DNA of 23,751 nucleotides from Magicicada cassinii (lineage: Eukaryota; Arthropoda; Insecta; Hemiptera; Cicadidae), in NCBI GenBank assembly GCA_028571305.1, contig JAOXNS010011137.1:1-23751 (forward strand), in the 5' to 3' direction. Under the pieces are notes generated by a model, which worked only from the letters and a program-made list of their open reading frames with translations, searched no databases and had not been told where the DNA came from. The position numbers and the translations under genes were made by a program. This document shows positions 1-10,063 of the stretch, one piece after another (position 1 is the first letter of the stretch; the number at the start of each line of letters is the position of its first letter).

Positions 1-2585
1 TGTTACACAGGTCAGCAGGCAGACTTTGCCTCCTCATTACCAAAACGTAGAATCTATGTGCATCTACGAGGATAGGTATGCCTCAAAAGTATTCAAAGTA
101 AGAAAAATCAGTATCATCCTCTTTCTTTGTGTTTCTTACTTCCATTCAAAAGAAAGTTTAATAAAATTTTATCAGCAGCTGTATAAATATTTCTATTCCT
201 AAGGTGTCTCCATTTTCTGGCTAGGTTTACAGTACATCTGCGTTTCCCAACGGCTGCTGCTGGTGAAGCCAGCGAGTGAGTGTCTTTAATTTTTCTTGTC
301 AAAAAATTTGGCAAGACGGCTGCCATAACAAGCATAATATATTATAGGTATCTTGTTTTTACGACAGAGTAGCTGGATTTTCACGTATACGTAGTTGGGA
401 AGATACAGCCGAGGTTGGCAACACTAGATGTGTTGCGTAATGAAAAAATACTGTAATGAAAGTACTGTATGACGAGTCTCTGCAACGAAATGTCCAAAGT
501 ATTAGAGAGATGTTGATAAATACAATTAGAAATTATACATTTTTCGTTCTCCAATCAGATGAAGCACTGACATTGTAAATAACGCTCATTCACTACGACT
601 GTGAGAACAAATTACATGAGGTTTTTCTGTACGGATCTACAATCACACACAACTTCAGCACAATTTTAATTTTGTGAACAAATTCACAATTAACACCTGT
701 ATAAATTGAATGTTACCAAAACGTGTGTGGCCGAAAAAATGGACCGACTACGGTGATAAAAAATGGAGTACTATTTGTTGAGTGGAATCACTGCCCTATC
801 TACAGAGAAGCATTGGCTACAGAGATGCCGCCAGAAATGATTAGTTGTATATTAACTCGTGCCTTTTGAATTTTGGATTATCTGCTATACTATATGAAGA
901 TTTTGAGAGTGGTGAAAAGCAATAGTTGATACACTGTGCTGTACGATGATTTTCCCGAGGAAGGGTATTGAATAGATTAGCTGGACTGAAAACGAAGTGA
1001 AGCTCTTTTTATTTGATTGCAACTTCAATCATAATACGGCTTCCACGACTGGATTTTAAAGTTACCTTACCTTGCTAATATCACCACTCGTGTAAATGAA
1101 CTTACACTAAAACTGCATTTACATGGAATCACTATTTTCCAGATTCGAGATAAAAGTGACAGGACGATACAAAAATTTAAGCTACGAATACAGGTATAAG
1201 ACTCTGAAGTCTTCGAACAATCGCTTATATGCCAGATTTCGTAAGCATCGAACGTTCCAGAATACATCCTTACCGTTATTCTGGTATAACTTTCAACAGA
1301 CAGCTCATTAAAATTACTATTTTCGTTAAGTTCAGCTAGTTGTTTGGTTATATGAAATGAATGAATACGTGCCAAAGTAACAGGCAATGTCACTCAGCGA
1401 GTTAACACGAACTAACTCAAAATGCACGAGCACCTACTGGAAACATGTGTTTTACAACACAATTTACAGTATGTAATCACTAATACAGAAACACGTACAG
1501 TAGATCGTTAAATATTATCTGTAATACTTATTCAGCTTAAAATTCAATCGAAAAAATGCGCACTGTTTCTGAAATATTTAACCTAATACTATTTAACTAC
1601 AAACGTTATAGACCTAATTAATATCAATTAATTGTGTAAATTTATTTTATTTGACATACTGGTCAGTAATATAACGGTCGCGAGAAAAAGAATGCCTTAT
1701 CGTTATGTTAAACGTTTCGAAATAAGATACTTTCAACACTATCGCATCATCAGCTCCACGAAGAAACCTCACGACGTGGTCGTAGAATTACTACTAAAAC
1801 CCTCGCATTTGGTATTGTATTCTATTCATTCGTGATAAAGGACTGGTCATCGTGCAGATGAAATTACTGATGTGTTTTACTTTGATAACTTTCAGATATT
1901 GAAAAAGTTATCTATTCTAATGCCTAGAATACTGAAGACTGCATCTGAAGCAGTCAGGACATTTCTGTAACTTATAATTCGATGTGTTCAATAAATTAGG
2001 TCCAGCGCACTTCGGTGACGGTACGCAACGGACACCGTACTGGACTCCAGCCTTTACGGTACTCCATACACGCAGCGTACCGACACAAATTGAGTGATTA
2101 TACTAATGGCCCACATTCTTCGTTTGCTTCTGACGTAAACGTGATTCAATGACTGACACATCATCCTACTGGTGAATTAAAGACAAAACAAGTAGGAGTG
2201 TGCACTCAACACTGACACACCAACTGTATTCCACACTAAAGCCTTACATTAAAATATATAATTTTAACTTTAAACATGACTGTTTAAATGAACGTTTACA
2301 ATTCGCAACACAAAGACATTAAGTATTCGAAGAATTTATCAGAACACGTATTATAAAAGTAGCTTATTTATACACACTATGTGGTTTGATTAAACGACCC
2401 TGAATAAAAGTAATAAGTAGAACATATATGCATCCACACCATCATAAAAATGCGAATTTAATCTGCAGAAAGAAGCGTGGTTTGCGATTACATATTTTAC
2501 GTAAGTGTGTTTAAGTTGCGGTTAAGTAATTACGCGTTTACCTTAAAGTAAATCACTGAAAAATGCCAAAAATATAATGCAGTCA
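1..2585. other. Unassigned AT-rich non-coding DNA
   Basis: I see no gene here. The open frames present are 60 to 110 codons long, overlap on opposite strands, and have low-complexity composition typical of chance ORFs in AT-rich DNA. No tRNA with a recognisable TpsiC arm was found. A moderately GC-richer patch around 2005-2090 contains several GGTAC/GTACC-type words but no coding signal. A hammerhead-like motif at 1714-1753 is listed separately. Confidence 0.6.
1711..1753 (-). other. Hammerhead-like core motif, degenerate
   Basis: Read on the minus strand, this stretch has CTGATGA (plus 1747-1753), a 28-base spacer, then GAAAC (plus 1714-1718) inside TTTCGAAACGTTT. CTGANGA and GAAAC are the two conserved core strands of hammerhead ribozymes, which are known in Penelope-like elements and other arthropod repeats. 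The spacer shows only a weak possible stem (GATA with TATC), and I see no convincing stem III or cleavage site. It may be a decayed repeat rather than an active ribozyme. A related arrangement lies at 4936-4970 on the same strand. Confidence 0.25.
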
Positions 2586-2941
2586 CATACAGCCTTTATC
2601 TACTTAGAAAAGACATTTGGTCGAGTGGACAGGAATTTTATGTAGAGAACATTAGAGGCACGAGGTTTTCTACGCATCTGATACAGGTATTCAGAGGTTT
2701 TTATAAGCTTATGATAATAGTGATTAGGGCAGTGTAAGAAACCGATTTTGTAAAGAAGTGGATACGAAAAGGGTTCATGTTTATTACTGAACTACTGGGC
2801 AGATGGAAGGCCCTGATAAACTTTGAGACTGTGCTATCGCACAAAGTGTCAATAACTGCTTTTTTTGGCAGACGGATGATCAGTTGCTGATCGGGTTACA
2901 ATTTCAGACAATGAAGATAAGTTTCAGTTACCAATATATAT

Positions 2942-2962
2942 CCCCCCCCCACACACACACAC
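2942..2962. repeat. Poly-C plus (AC)n microsatellite inside LINE relic
   Basis: Nine C residues (2942-2950) run into six AC units (2951-2962). The tract sits between two reverse transcriptase blocks of the surrounding LINE relic, so it arose after that element landed. Confidence 0.9.
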
Positions 2963-3052
2963 TGAAATGAAAAATTACTTCTGCAAGCGTATTTCTCTTA
3001 CCTTTTATCATTATAACACAAATAACACATGTAGAAGTAATGTACAAAGAAA

Positions 3053-3077
3053 CCACACACATGCGCGCGCGCTGTGT
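3053..3077. repeat. Alternating AC / GC tract
   Basis: CACACAC is followed by ATGCGCGCGCGC and TGTGT. The run is an almost unbroken alternation of purine and pyrimidine, a composition known to favour Z-DNA. It lies in the same insertion-rich gap of the LINE relic as the 2942-2962 tract. Confidence 0.75.
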
Positions 3078-3381
3078 AATTTATGGTCTGAGTACAATAT
3101 GATGATATCGACACATAAAATGAAAGTAATGCCGATGTAAGATAGTCATCAATAAATTAAAATACTAGAACTGGTTAAAATCGTTTTAATTACCTTGGGA
3201 ACGATATTACTTATGATTACTGCTAGACGTCGATAGCAAAATCGATCAGCAATTTCGGATGATTAAAAAACTATCTACAGAACGTTCAAACACTCGATTA
3301 AGAAGGGAGACAAAGCTGAAATTGTTTATAACACCATGACCAAACCCATTCTGTTAAGTTCGGTGTTGATAGGGAAGTAAT

Positions 3382-4160
3382 GGCTGCAGCCTCCTGACCC
3401 CGCGATTTGCGAGTACAAAGCTGCCCTTCCTTCCGGACTGGATAAGGAAGTGGCGGGTGGCGGCGATCAACACGGAGAAATCCGACGCGATCTGCTTCAC
3501 TCGTAAGTCCATTTCCCTATGCCCGTCCCACTCTCTAGAAGGAAGGCCTATCGCCTGGAAGGAGTCGGTGAAGTATTTAGGCGTCCGGCTTGTCCGGCGT
3601 CTTAACTTCAACGCCCACGTAACGGACGCTCTCAACAAGGTTCGCGGCGTCCGTTTCCACTGTTCTCCTGACGCAACCGCCTGGCTTTGCGCACAAAAGT
3701 CACTAAGCATCTTCTGTTACTTCGGTCAGTACTGACATACTCTGTACCCGCTTAGTGGTCGCTTTTGTCGACCTCCAACAGTTCCAGTCCAAAACCCTCC
3801 GTCCTTGTCGGCATATCCATTGTTTGTCCGGAATGATGTAACTCGTGGAGGTCTTCCGAGTTTCTACTCTCGACGTCTTCCTTCCCTTATCTACGAACCA
3901 TTAGTACGTCAAACATCCGTAATGTCAGTCTTGCGAAAGCTATTTCTGAATAGCCCCGAGCAATTTCCCTATCCTCTCTGGATACCCCCTCTCCTCAGCG
4001 AATTCCTTGTCTCTATCACGACTTTGTGCACTATCTACTTTACCGCCGGTACAGACGATCTCTGCCTGCTGTGTTCGAGAAGGGCGGCACCTTCTGTTTA
4101 CGAAACGAAACCTGGTTACATCAGAACGCTGTAAACGAAATAAGAAGTTAGTAAGAAAAC
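3382..4160 (+). mobile_element. Jockey-clade LINE, 3' part of reverse transcriptase ORF, broken
   Basis: This is a GC-richer segment encoding the C-terminal half of a jockey-type ORF2. At 3424-3480 the DNA resembles an LDKW-GWRVAINTE segment with small insertions. From 3463 a clean run starts INTEKSDAICFTRKSIS, continues RPIAWKESVKYLGVRL (about 3547-3594) and then LNFNAHVTDALNKVRGVRF (about 3601-3657). The KYLGV-LD-RL motif and the following thumb region are typical of jockey and R1-like elements. Further blocks in other frames follow: a YPLFVRNDVTRGGL block (about 3811-3855), a block with SNIRNVSLAKAIS (about 3910-3950), and a C-terminal ETWLHQNAV block just before about 4135. Roughly five or more frame changes break it. 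The 5' half is missing, which is usual for LINEs that truncate during insertion. No clear poly-A tail or target duplication was seen. It abuts the older LINE relic ending near 3357 and may have inserted into it. Confidence 0.85.
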
Positions 4161-4929
4161 GTTTTTCTCCTAGAATCTATTAGAAACAAAAGAATATAAA
4201 TTAACATTAATTAAATTACGATTTACGGTTCTTGATCACATAATATGTACGTGTATTTTTTGTACTAAGCAATGTTTATGAATAGAATATCGATATCTAA
4301 TCACACAGTCCACTTACATAGTTTTACCAGCATTCGGCGCGACGTGAAACAACCGTTAGTTCACAATCTCCTTGCAATTTGTACCTTATAAGAGAAAGTT
4401 TTAGTCACTACTAAGATTGCTACTTGTAACCACTACATATACGTACAACACACAGGTAAATGCAATAATAAAAAATTAAGTACAGTGCTATGCATACAAT
4501 CGTACATGGTCGCTCATGTATGTGTACACGCCTGCGCGCGCGTGTACAATAATAACAATAATATAAAGCATATGTTGCACGATGTAGGCCTGTCTTTATT
4601 ATTGATAACCTACAAACTACCATTCTCAACTGCAGAGGAAACGCATTTCTGGTTCCCTCTGTTGTGGATAAAAATGTAACTGGCAAAATAATAAGTACTG
4701 GTCCGGCATGATGATATTTTTTAAAAACAATAATTACAGCCCTGACAACAAGAGCTCCGGCCTACATAATACCACCAATACAACCTACTAACATATCATA
4801 CCATATAATACACAATAGCCAACAATTACTAATATTCCATCGGACTTTCCGTAGTTGTCAATAGACACGTACGTTAACAGTGACAAAACAACATTTGACG
4901 ATTGCCATCACTGATTTAATTTTTGAGAA
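4161..4929. other. Unassigned AT-rich DNA with a GC hairpin
   Basis: No gene is recognised. The short open frames at 4420-4686 overlap on opposite strands and one contains a run of asparagines from an AAT-rich tract, so they look like chance. A hairpin at 4523-4548 is listed separately. Confidence 0.55.
4523..4548. repeat. Short inverted repeat with alternating GC core
   Basis: TGTACACGC (4523-4531) pairs perfectly with GCGTGTACA (4540-4548) across an 8-base loop made of C, T and alternating GC. The stem is nine base pairs. The whole stretch is largely alternating purine and pyrimidine. No function can be assigned. Confidence 0.6.
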
Positions 4930-4931
4930 AT

Positions 4932-4974
4932 CAACGTTTCGGCTATACTGCACTCGGTAGTTGTCTTCAGGCTA
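4932..4974 (-). other. Second hammerhead-like motif, degenerate
   Basis: On the minus strand, CTGAAGA (plus 4964-4970) is followed by a 23-base spacer and then GAAAC (plus 4936-4940) within AGCCGAAACGTTG. This is the same CTGANGA and CGAAACGTT pairing seen at 1714-1753. The motif combination is familiar from dispersed arthropod repeats of Penelope or SINE type. No strong stem II or stem III is visible, so activity is not claimed. Confidence 0.3.
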
Positions 4975-5121
4975 ATAACCGTAAAACATAAAAATACAAA
5001 TAGCATAAACACACAAATCTATCACTCCTGTAATAGTTATAAGTAAACGACAGATACTAAAAACACTGCAAGTAAGCGAGTTCATCATATTGAATATTTC
5101 ATACTGAAAGTGCACTTTCAA

Positions 5122-5123
<2 letters not shown>

Positions 5124-5163
<40 letters not shown>

Positions 5164-5166
5164 AGA
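5124..5166. repeat. (AC)n microsatellite with GA end
   Basis: About 18 uninterrupted AC units (5124-5160) end in GAGAGA (5161-5166). On the minus strand this gives a run of valine and cysteine in an open frame, which is an artefact of the repeat and not a gene. Confidence 0.95.
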
Positions 5167-5292
5167 AAAAGAATCGGCTACGCTACTGAAATACTTCATA
5201 GCCGATAGCCTATACCGATATTTAGCATAGCCGAAACACTGCTTCCTGACAAAAGGAATTAATGATGGCAATAATCCGTTTTCTGAAGTTAA

Positions 5293-5347
5293 ACGTTTAA
5301 ACGTGAAACTTAACGATAACAGCTGATGATCTCCTTAAATCAGCTGT
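5293..5347. repeat. Palindrome followed by a hairpin
   Basis: ACGTTTAAACGT (5293-5304) is a perfect 12-base palindrome. Shortly after, ACAGCTGAT (5319-5327) pairs with ATCAGCTGT (5339-5347) around an 11-base loop. The two sit within 55 bases of each other. They could be the end of a small inverted-repeat element or chance in AT-rich sequence; no partner termini were found. Confidence 0.5.
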
Positions 5348-5749
5348 CTACTGTATGTAGTATAGTATCATGTCCCTGCTTTTGTATCAATATATAATCT
5401 CTCAATTTCAAATTTTAATCGTCTGGGTTTTTTTTTCCTTCGCCCTCACAAAAATATAACTACTAAGCACCCTGAGCTATAGAACACGCTCACAATTTTG
5501 AACGAAATAGATTTATTATTAGATAAATTTCAATATATGATTTTTAACTTACACAAATATTACGAAATTATCACAATCGTATACCAGACAATCATTCGAT
5601 AAACACTAAACGATTCTGAACGATTACATTGGTTTTTAGTTAAAATAACCCTAATGCTAGTCCCTAGCTTTTAAATTTACGCATTTTTCCACAGATCTCT
5701 ACAGCTCTATACGTAACACATTTTACAAATATACATAACTAAAAATAAT
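5348..5749. other. Unassigned AT-rich DNA
   Basis: No gene, repeat boundary or regulatory site is recognised. The sequence is low-complexity and AT-rich, with a nine-base T run near 5429. Confidence 0.5.
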
Positions 5750-6355
5750 ATGCAAAGATTTTGTAAATACAGCTTACAATTTTTTTAAGGCAGTCCAAAA
5801 ATTTGCAAAGGGCGTTGACAGGTATTAATTTTGTCAAATTATTAAGGACACCGCGCCTGTATTTTGAATAAAATTCTCGTAGCTTGATGTCCCACAAAGA
5901 CTTTTACAAGTTTCGTAAAATTTTAATTTCCATTTTAGGAGGCCCTTGGTTCTCGTAACGATACAAAATTTTGAGAGTAAACACTACATTCGAATTTGGG
6001 TTAAAATTCCTTTTAGTCAGACGTCCGGCATGGATTTCTGCGATTTAAAGATTTCATATGTTGTTATTCCTTTCTGGGCCCTGGTGTCCTAAAATTAAAA
6101 AATTCAAAACCTGAACAGTACACTCAGATTCTGATTAAAATTCCCTACAATCTGATAACGCAACGCAATTTTTCGACTTATTTCAAAATACTGACCCCTT
6201 ACCTTTTTGACTCCTGCCCATCTGCGCTCTTGTCCACACACTGGAAGACAAGTGGGGATATCAAAAAATAAATAATAGGGTCCTTTAAGGTGAAAGTGCA
6301 CGTTTTACGAAAATCGGTTGATGCATTCAAAAGTTATCGTGAGACATACCCCAAA
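5750..6355. repeat. Repeat-like block with characteristic AAAATTTTG words
   Basis: This block differs in texture from its surroundings. It has many short AAAATTTT, TAAAATTCC and ATTTTG words and ends with ACGAAAATCGGTTGATGCAT and AAAAGTTATCGTGAGACATA (about 6308-6348). Sequences of the form GAAAATCGGT followed by AAGTTATCG recur in many arthropod dispersed repeats. No termini, duplications or second copy in this window were identified. The minus-strand open frame at 6104-6301 has no recognisable domain. Confidence 0.3.
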
Positions 6356-8119
6356 CCACCCCTAACTCGCTTTGTCGTTTGTTAGCGATTTCATTTCAGT
6401 TCCAGTTTGTAATCGTCACAAACGTTTACTTAACACTGTGATACTACCAAAATATATTTAATTAAACGATAAGAAAATAACGGTTCTCAATTTCCTGGCC
6501 TTAATAATGTTCATAAGTGTATTACACTGTTCGTAAAAAAACGTTCTTTATATGAAAGTTTTGGCTTATCCCGGAGCTCGAGTGTATGAAAGAATAAGAA
6601 AGTAGAAAGAAAAAATGAAAGTAAATGATAAATTCCCAAATATACTGCATTTAGTCAGTATAATGGAATAATCTCTTTTCACTATAAATCAACATGCTTT
6701 TAATCTCTTAAGATATATGCATGCCATTTCTCCAATTTCTTCGAGTGTGACCCTGCTTTCTCCTTAGTTTACTGATACAATTAGGCCTACCTACAATCAC
6801 TATGTAGTTATGTTTCGTTTTCCCTTACGGAATGTAATATATGTAATATTGTCCAAAACCATCCAGATCATCGTTCAGGTTCCCCACACATTCGTTCATT
6901 TTGTACCCACTTCGGAAACGTTTGCTTTTCATCTCATATAGGCTATTCAAACTGAACAGGCTACTGAACTACTGACAGTAAGAACGTCAGACAGGAAGAA
7001 GAGTGAAAGACAAGAGACAGGGAATGAATGAATGAAACATCTGATAACACGTTTTGCCGTTACCTATAACTTACAGAAAGATAGAATCTTGAATCTCACA
7101 CACACTGCCAGTAGTTATTTAATGAACACTCAAAAACTCATGGCGTGGGTTTGACCTGGTACACGAAATCTCTCAAAGTAAAATATGATACTGAAAACGT
7201 TCCTAATTAGTTTTCGTAATTTTCACCCATTAACCAACAGCAATTTTTTTCTCAGCAGCTGTTAGTTTCGTGTTTCATCTGATTCGAGACACAGCAGTGG
7301 CCGTTTGAAACGATGCTGTTAACAACATATGTGGGAAGGCTTTCTCCCAAAACGTGGTCGAGATTTCGGGTGGAATTCGTTACTTTAAACACGTAAGGAA
7401 CTGCGTCTCTGCTGCACGTTAAGGAAACGTGCCTGTGTAATAACGTACGCGCAAATAAAGGTATCACGAAGTTACTGCCTTGCTAATTCGTTACGTCAAC
7501 GGTGCCGATTTACGGAAAAACGTAGGCTTTATAATTTGTTTTGCTAAAGAGTTAATGAGACTGAATTATACTGTACCAACACCAACTGAATGAAGTAGAT
7601 TCGTTCTCCTTCTAGTCTTCAGGTAACTCCGGTGGTTAACTATGATTATGCTTTCATTGAAAAGGACTCCTTATTGGCCCCGTCATCTATTTAAATCCAC
7701 TCCAAAATGTCTCTTTCTAAAGTTCGACAACGAGTTATTTAATCATCATCTGGTTTGGAGATGCGGGAGTCATCCATCCGGTCAAGATATTCCCACCATT
7801 TTAGCCGACATTGGGCAATCCTATCGAGAATACTAATATTATTCAATGAGTTGTTTAATGGTAAATTAATTGCCTTCATTAGTTCTAAGAATATGGATAG
7901 GTTACTCAGTAACAAATAACAGTTTCAGCTTCGACATTCAGCCACTTGAGTGTTACAGCATTTATACAAGACCAAGACCAACTACTGCCAAAAAAGTCAA
8001 GAGTGCGAAGTAAGCAGCCAATTGTATTGTATAACACGTGTAACTGCACGCATACCGAGTATCAGCAACCGTTAAGTAAATGTTTTTAAGGATTTTTTCA
8101 GCACAGGTAATGGATTTCT
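6356..8119. other. Unassigned AT-rich DNA
   Basis: I see no gene. A short GAAT repeat lies near 7022-7036. A plus-strand frame at 7642-7836 has no recognisable domain. Its second half, around 7755-7830, has a repeat-like flavour (ATTCCCACCATTTTAG, GACATTGGGCAATCCTATCG) reminiscent of LINE 3' untranslated sequence, but I cannot place it. A splice-like site near 7623 is listed separately. Confidence 0.5.
7602..7628 (+). promoter_or_regulatory. Possible splice or ratchet-like site, weak
   Basis: A pyrimidine-rich run (7602-7619) leads into CAG (7620-7622) followed directly by GTAACT. This juxtaposes an acceptor and a donor. The donor half departs from GTRAGT at position five, so it is weaker than the site at 19611. 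Confidence 0.15.
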
Positions 8120-9440
8120 AATGGACAGAGTTTCAACTTCCAAACGAACGCCCCATACTACAGAATCTGACATAAAACTTGTCATATCGAAATAAAATAA
8201 GCTCAAACATCCTTGTGGAACTGAGAAAAATATTTCGTCTCAAGTTCACGAATTCTGGTCGTAACTGACATTTCGTTAAGCAGGACAGACTACTAAACGT
8301 CACGACATTGACTCTTCCTTGAAGACTTACCCGCTCATATTGCCGACATGAGGTAGGCGGTGTTGTTTTACATATTCACTGGATGCAAGGACTACCAAGG
8401 GAACCCGATCACTTGTACACAAGGCTTTCACTCCATCCGCTCTTTTGTGGCCTCAGATTCCAAGCGAACTGCTGACGACGTTCTGTTCGAAGGAGACTTT
8501 CTTTCGGGTTACGACCTGAATAAAATACCCGCCACCTTCAGAACCATCATCCGAAGATGCCTGGTAATTGCTGACCCGAGGTTTATGCTGATGGAAGCCG
8601 CCAAACTGATGGACTCCTGTGAATCGCGCTCTTTTTATAACCATACAGCGTAGCCTGTAATGCAAATGGAATCGGTGAAAGACATTCCGACCACCCAGTA
8701 CGTATAGCTCACCTCAAGCTCGACGTACTTGATCTTCTTAGAAATCCAACTGACACCGCGAAACTATTCTCCTTACCTAATTACGTACGACAACGGACCA
8801 CACGATAGGCCAACGTGGAAACAGCAAGTCCGTCGCGGTCCGCGTTGTGTAGCCGCAACGTACTCACATTAAGGATACCGTCACTAAAATCCAAGGATCT
8901 CGTGGCAGCCGCCTCAGGAGGTACCCCTCGTCGCGTCGGTGGCCTTGAAGTTTTCGATTCGCACCATAGGATCAACAAGGCCAGTGACCTGAACTGCTCA
9001 ACTCGAATGGTCACTTTAGCCCGAACGAGAAGCATGTTCGGTTCCCAGACTGCTTGCTTTCTAATGGAGAGGCTTACCTTTCACCTTCAATAGTACTTCA
9101 GCAATTATACGATTGCAGCGCCAGCTCGTGAGCTGAACCGTTTACTGAAAAATGGCCAGTGCCCGGTGCTATTCTCCAAGCGCTTGGAAGAATCGCGAGC
9201 ATATTTTCGAATCGGCACTCTACATTGCTCGCAGACCTAAAGACAACCCATCATAGCCGGACTCGACTAGTATCATATACGGCCCACGTGATACACGGAC
9301 ACGACCTGGGCTTATACTGCGCTTAAGAAAATTAATTTAGCACAAAACGGCGTTGTCATTCTACTTCGATGGAACAATGAAGCAGAAGCTCTTGAAGGTA
9401 GCTCTGAAGTCAACCTTACGATTCGTCTCTGCTAGGACGG
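8120..9440 (+). pseudogene. Coding relic of unidentified family, possibly virus-derived
   Basis: Base composition rises towards 48-50% GC (by eye), well above the flanks, and several plus-strand open blocks with natural-looking protein composition lie end to end in more than one frame. The longest are at about 8360-8653, 8660-8808 and 8815-9093. Recognisable-looking phrases include IPATFRTIIRRCLVIADPRF and LARTRSMFGSQTACFLMERL. I do not recognise the family. The total span would suit a protein of about 430 residues. No long terminal repeats, reverse transcriptase, protease or integrase motifs accompany it. A single isolated gene of this size, helix-rich and without introns, would fit an old genomic copy of an RNA-virus nucleoprotein. 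A processed host pseudogene or a gag-like remnant are alternatives. It is broken at several places and looks old. Confidence 0.4.
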
Positions 9441-9987
9441 CACTGTGGTATGACGAACTGATTAATATTTGTTCCGGAAAGAAAATCGCTGAAAAATAAT
9501 TAGGCCTAATTATCCTACGACTGGAGTACAAGGATGACGATTTTGATTTTGATGTGTGTGTTTGAGGTCACAACTATTTTAGGCATACAACGAACAGAAG
9601 ACAGTAAATATTCAATAATACTTACTCGTTATTAATGATTACAAGTTGAACATTTTGATCTTCATTGTGATGAACTTTCATAACATTTATCTAGCTAGTT
9701 TCATAGGGCTTCAAATATTTATATGTTTTTCAAATTTATAGAGCTATTTCTGTCTTGGTTTTCCAATAGGGCCAACGGTATATAAAACATACAGAAACTG
9801 GAAAACTCACGCATAAACATTCATACACGTCTTACACTCCTCACGTACAATATTCCTCACAACTCAGATTTAATGCTAATTAAATCGCGAAGTAAAATGA
9901 GCAAACTAAGTACCCGTGCAAGACCCAGCTGCGGAGTTCACGGCTTGGCGAGTTACCGGAATTACCGCTTGCACTTTTGTAAGACTT
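9441..9987. other. Unassigned AT-rich DNA upstream of hAT element
   Basis: No gene is recognised. It contains one TAGGCCTA octamer (9501-9508). A short open frame begins near 9873 and runs across the hAT end at 9988; it has no recognisable domain and is probably chance. Confidence 0.5.
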
Positions 9988-10003
9988 TTGTGGTTCTCAA
10001 CCT
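9988..10003 (+). repeat. hAT 5' terminal inverted repeat motif
   Basis: TGGTTCTCAACC (9991-10002) matches the widespread hAT terminal sequence CAGTGGTTCTCAACC except at its first two bases, and is followed by a T run and GTTCACGGCACACTA. The eight bases before it (9980-9987, TAAGACTT) are the candidate target duplication. A matching copy with the opposite terminus was not found downstream. Confidence 0.6.
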
Positions 10004-10063
10004 TTTTTTTGTTTTTGTTCACGGCACACTACCCTTTAGTGAAAACAGTACAGAGGGATGTGA

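Larger units (their letters stand above)
2588..3357 (+). mobile_element. LINE reverse transcriptase relic, clade unresolved
   Basis: This is a decayed non-LTR reverse transcriptase in several frames. In order it shows AFIYLEKTFGRVDR (2594-2635; usual form AFIDLEKAFDRVDR), then LEARGF, then the catalytic box region near 2863-2895, where a frame reads W-TDDQLLI (usual FADDQ-LIA). Next comes SEYNMMISTHKMKVMPM (about 3088-3138), then ILELVK and LG-DIT (usual FNYLGN-I-YD). The end is GDKAEIVYNTMTKPILL near 3308-3356 (usual KLKFYNTMA-PILLYGSE). Block order and spacing match one RT ORF, except for roughly 100 extra bases carrying microsatellite between the catalytic box and the YNM block. There are many breaks, and neither the endonuclease domain nor the 3' tail was found. 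That it is a LINE is clear; the clade (CR1/L2/RTE-like) is not. Confidence 0.8.

Noticed and set aside
3382-3395. Shared 14-base word GGCTGCAGCCTCCT at 3382 and 23661
   Set aside because: The match does not extend on either side, one copy is next to a LINE and the other is in a hAT-like terminus, so it is probably coincidence.
4972-5271. 99-codon minus-strand open frame with a Cys-Val run
   Set aside because: The frame is held open by the (AC)n microsatellite; the rest lacks protein-like character.
7642-7836. 64-codon plus-strand frame and a repeat-like phrase around 7755-7830
   Set aside because: It resembles LINE 3' sequence in flavour only; no domain, tail or second copy was found.
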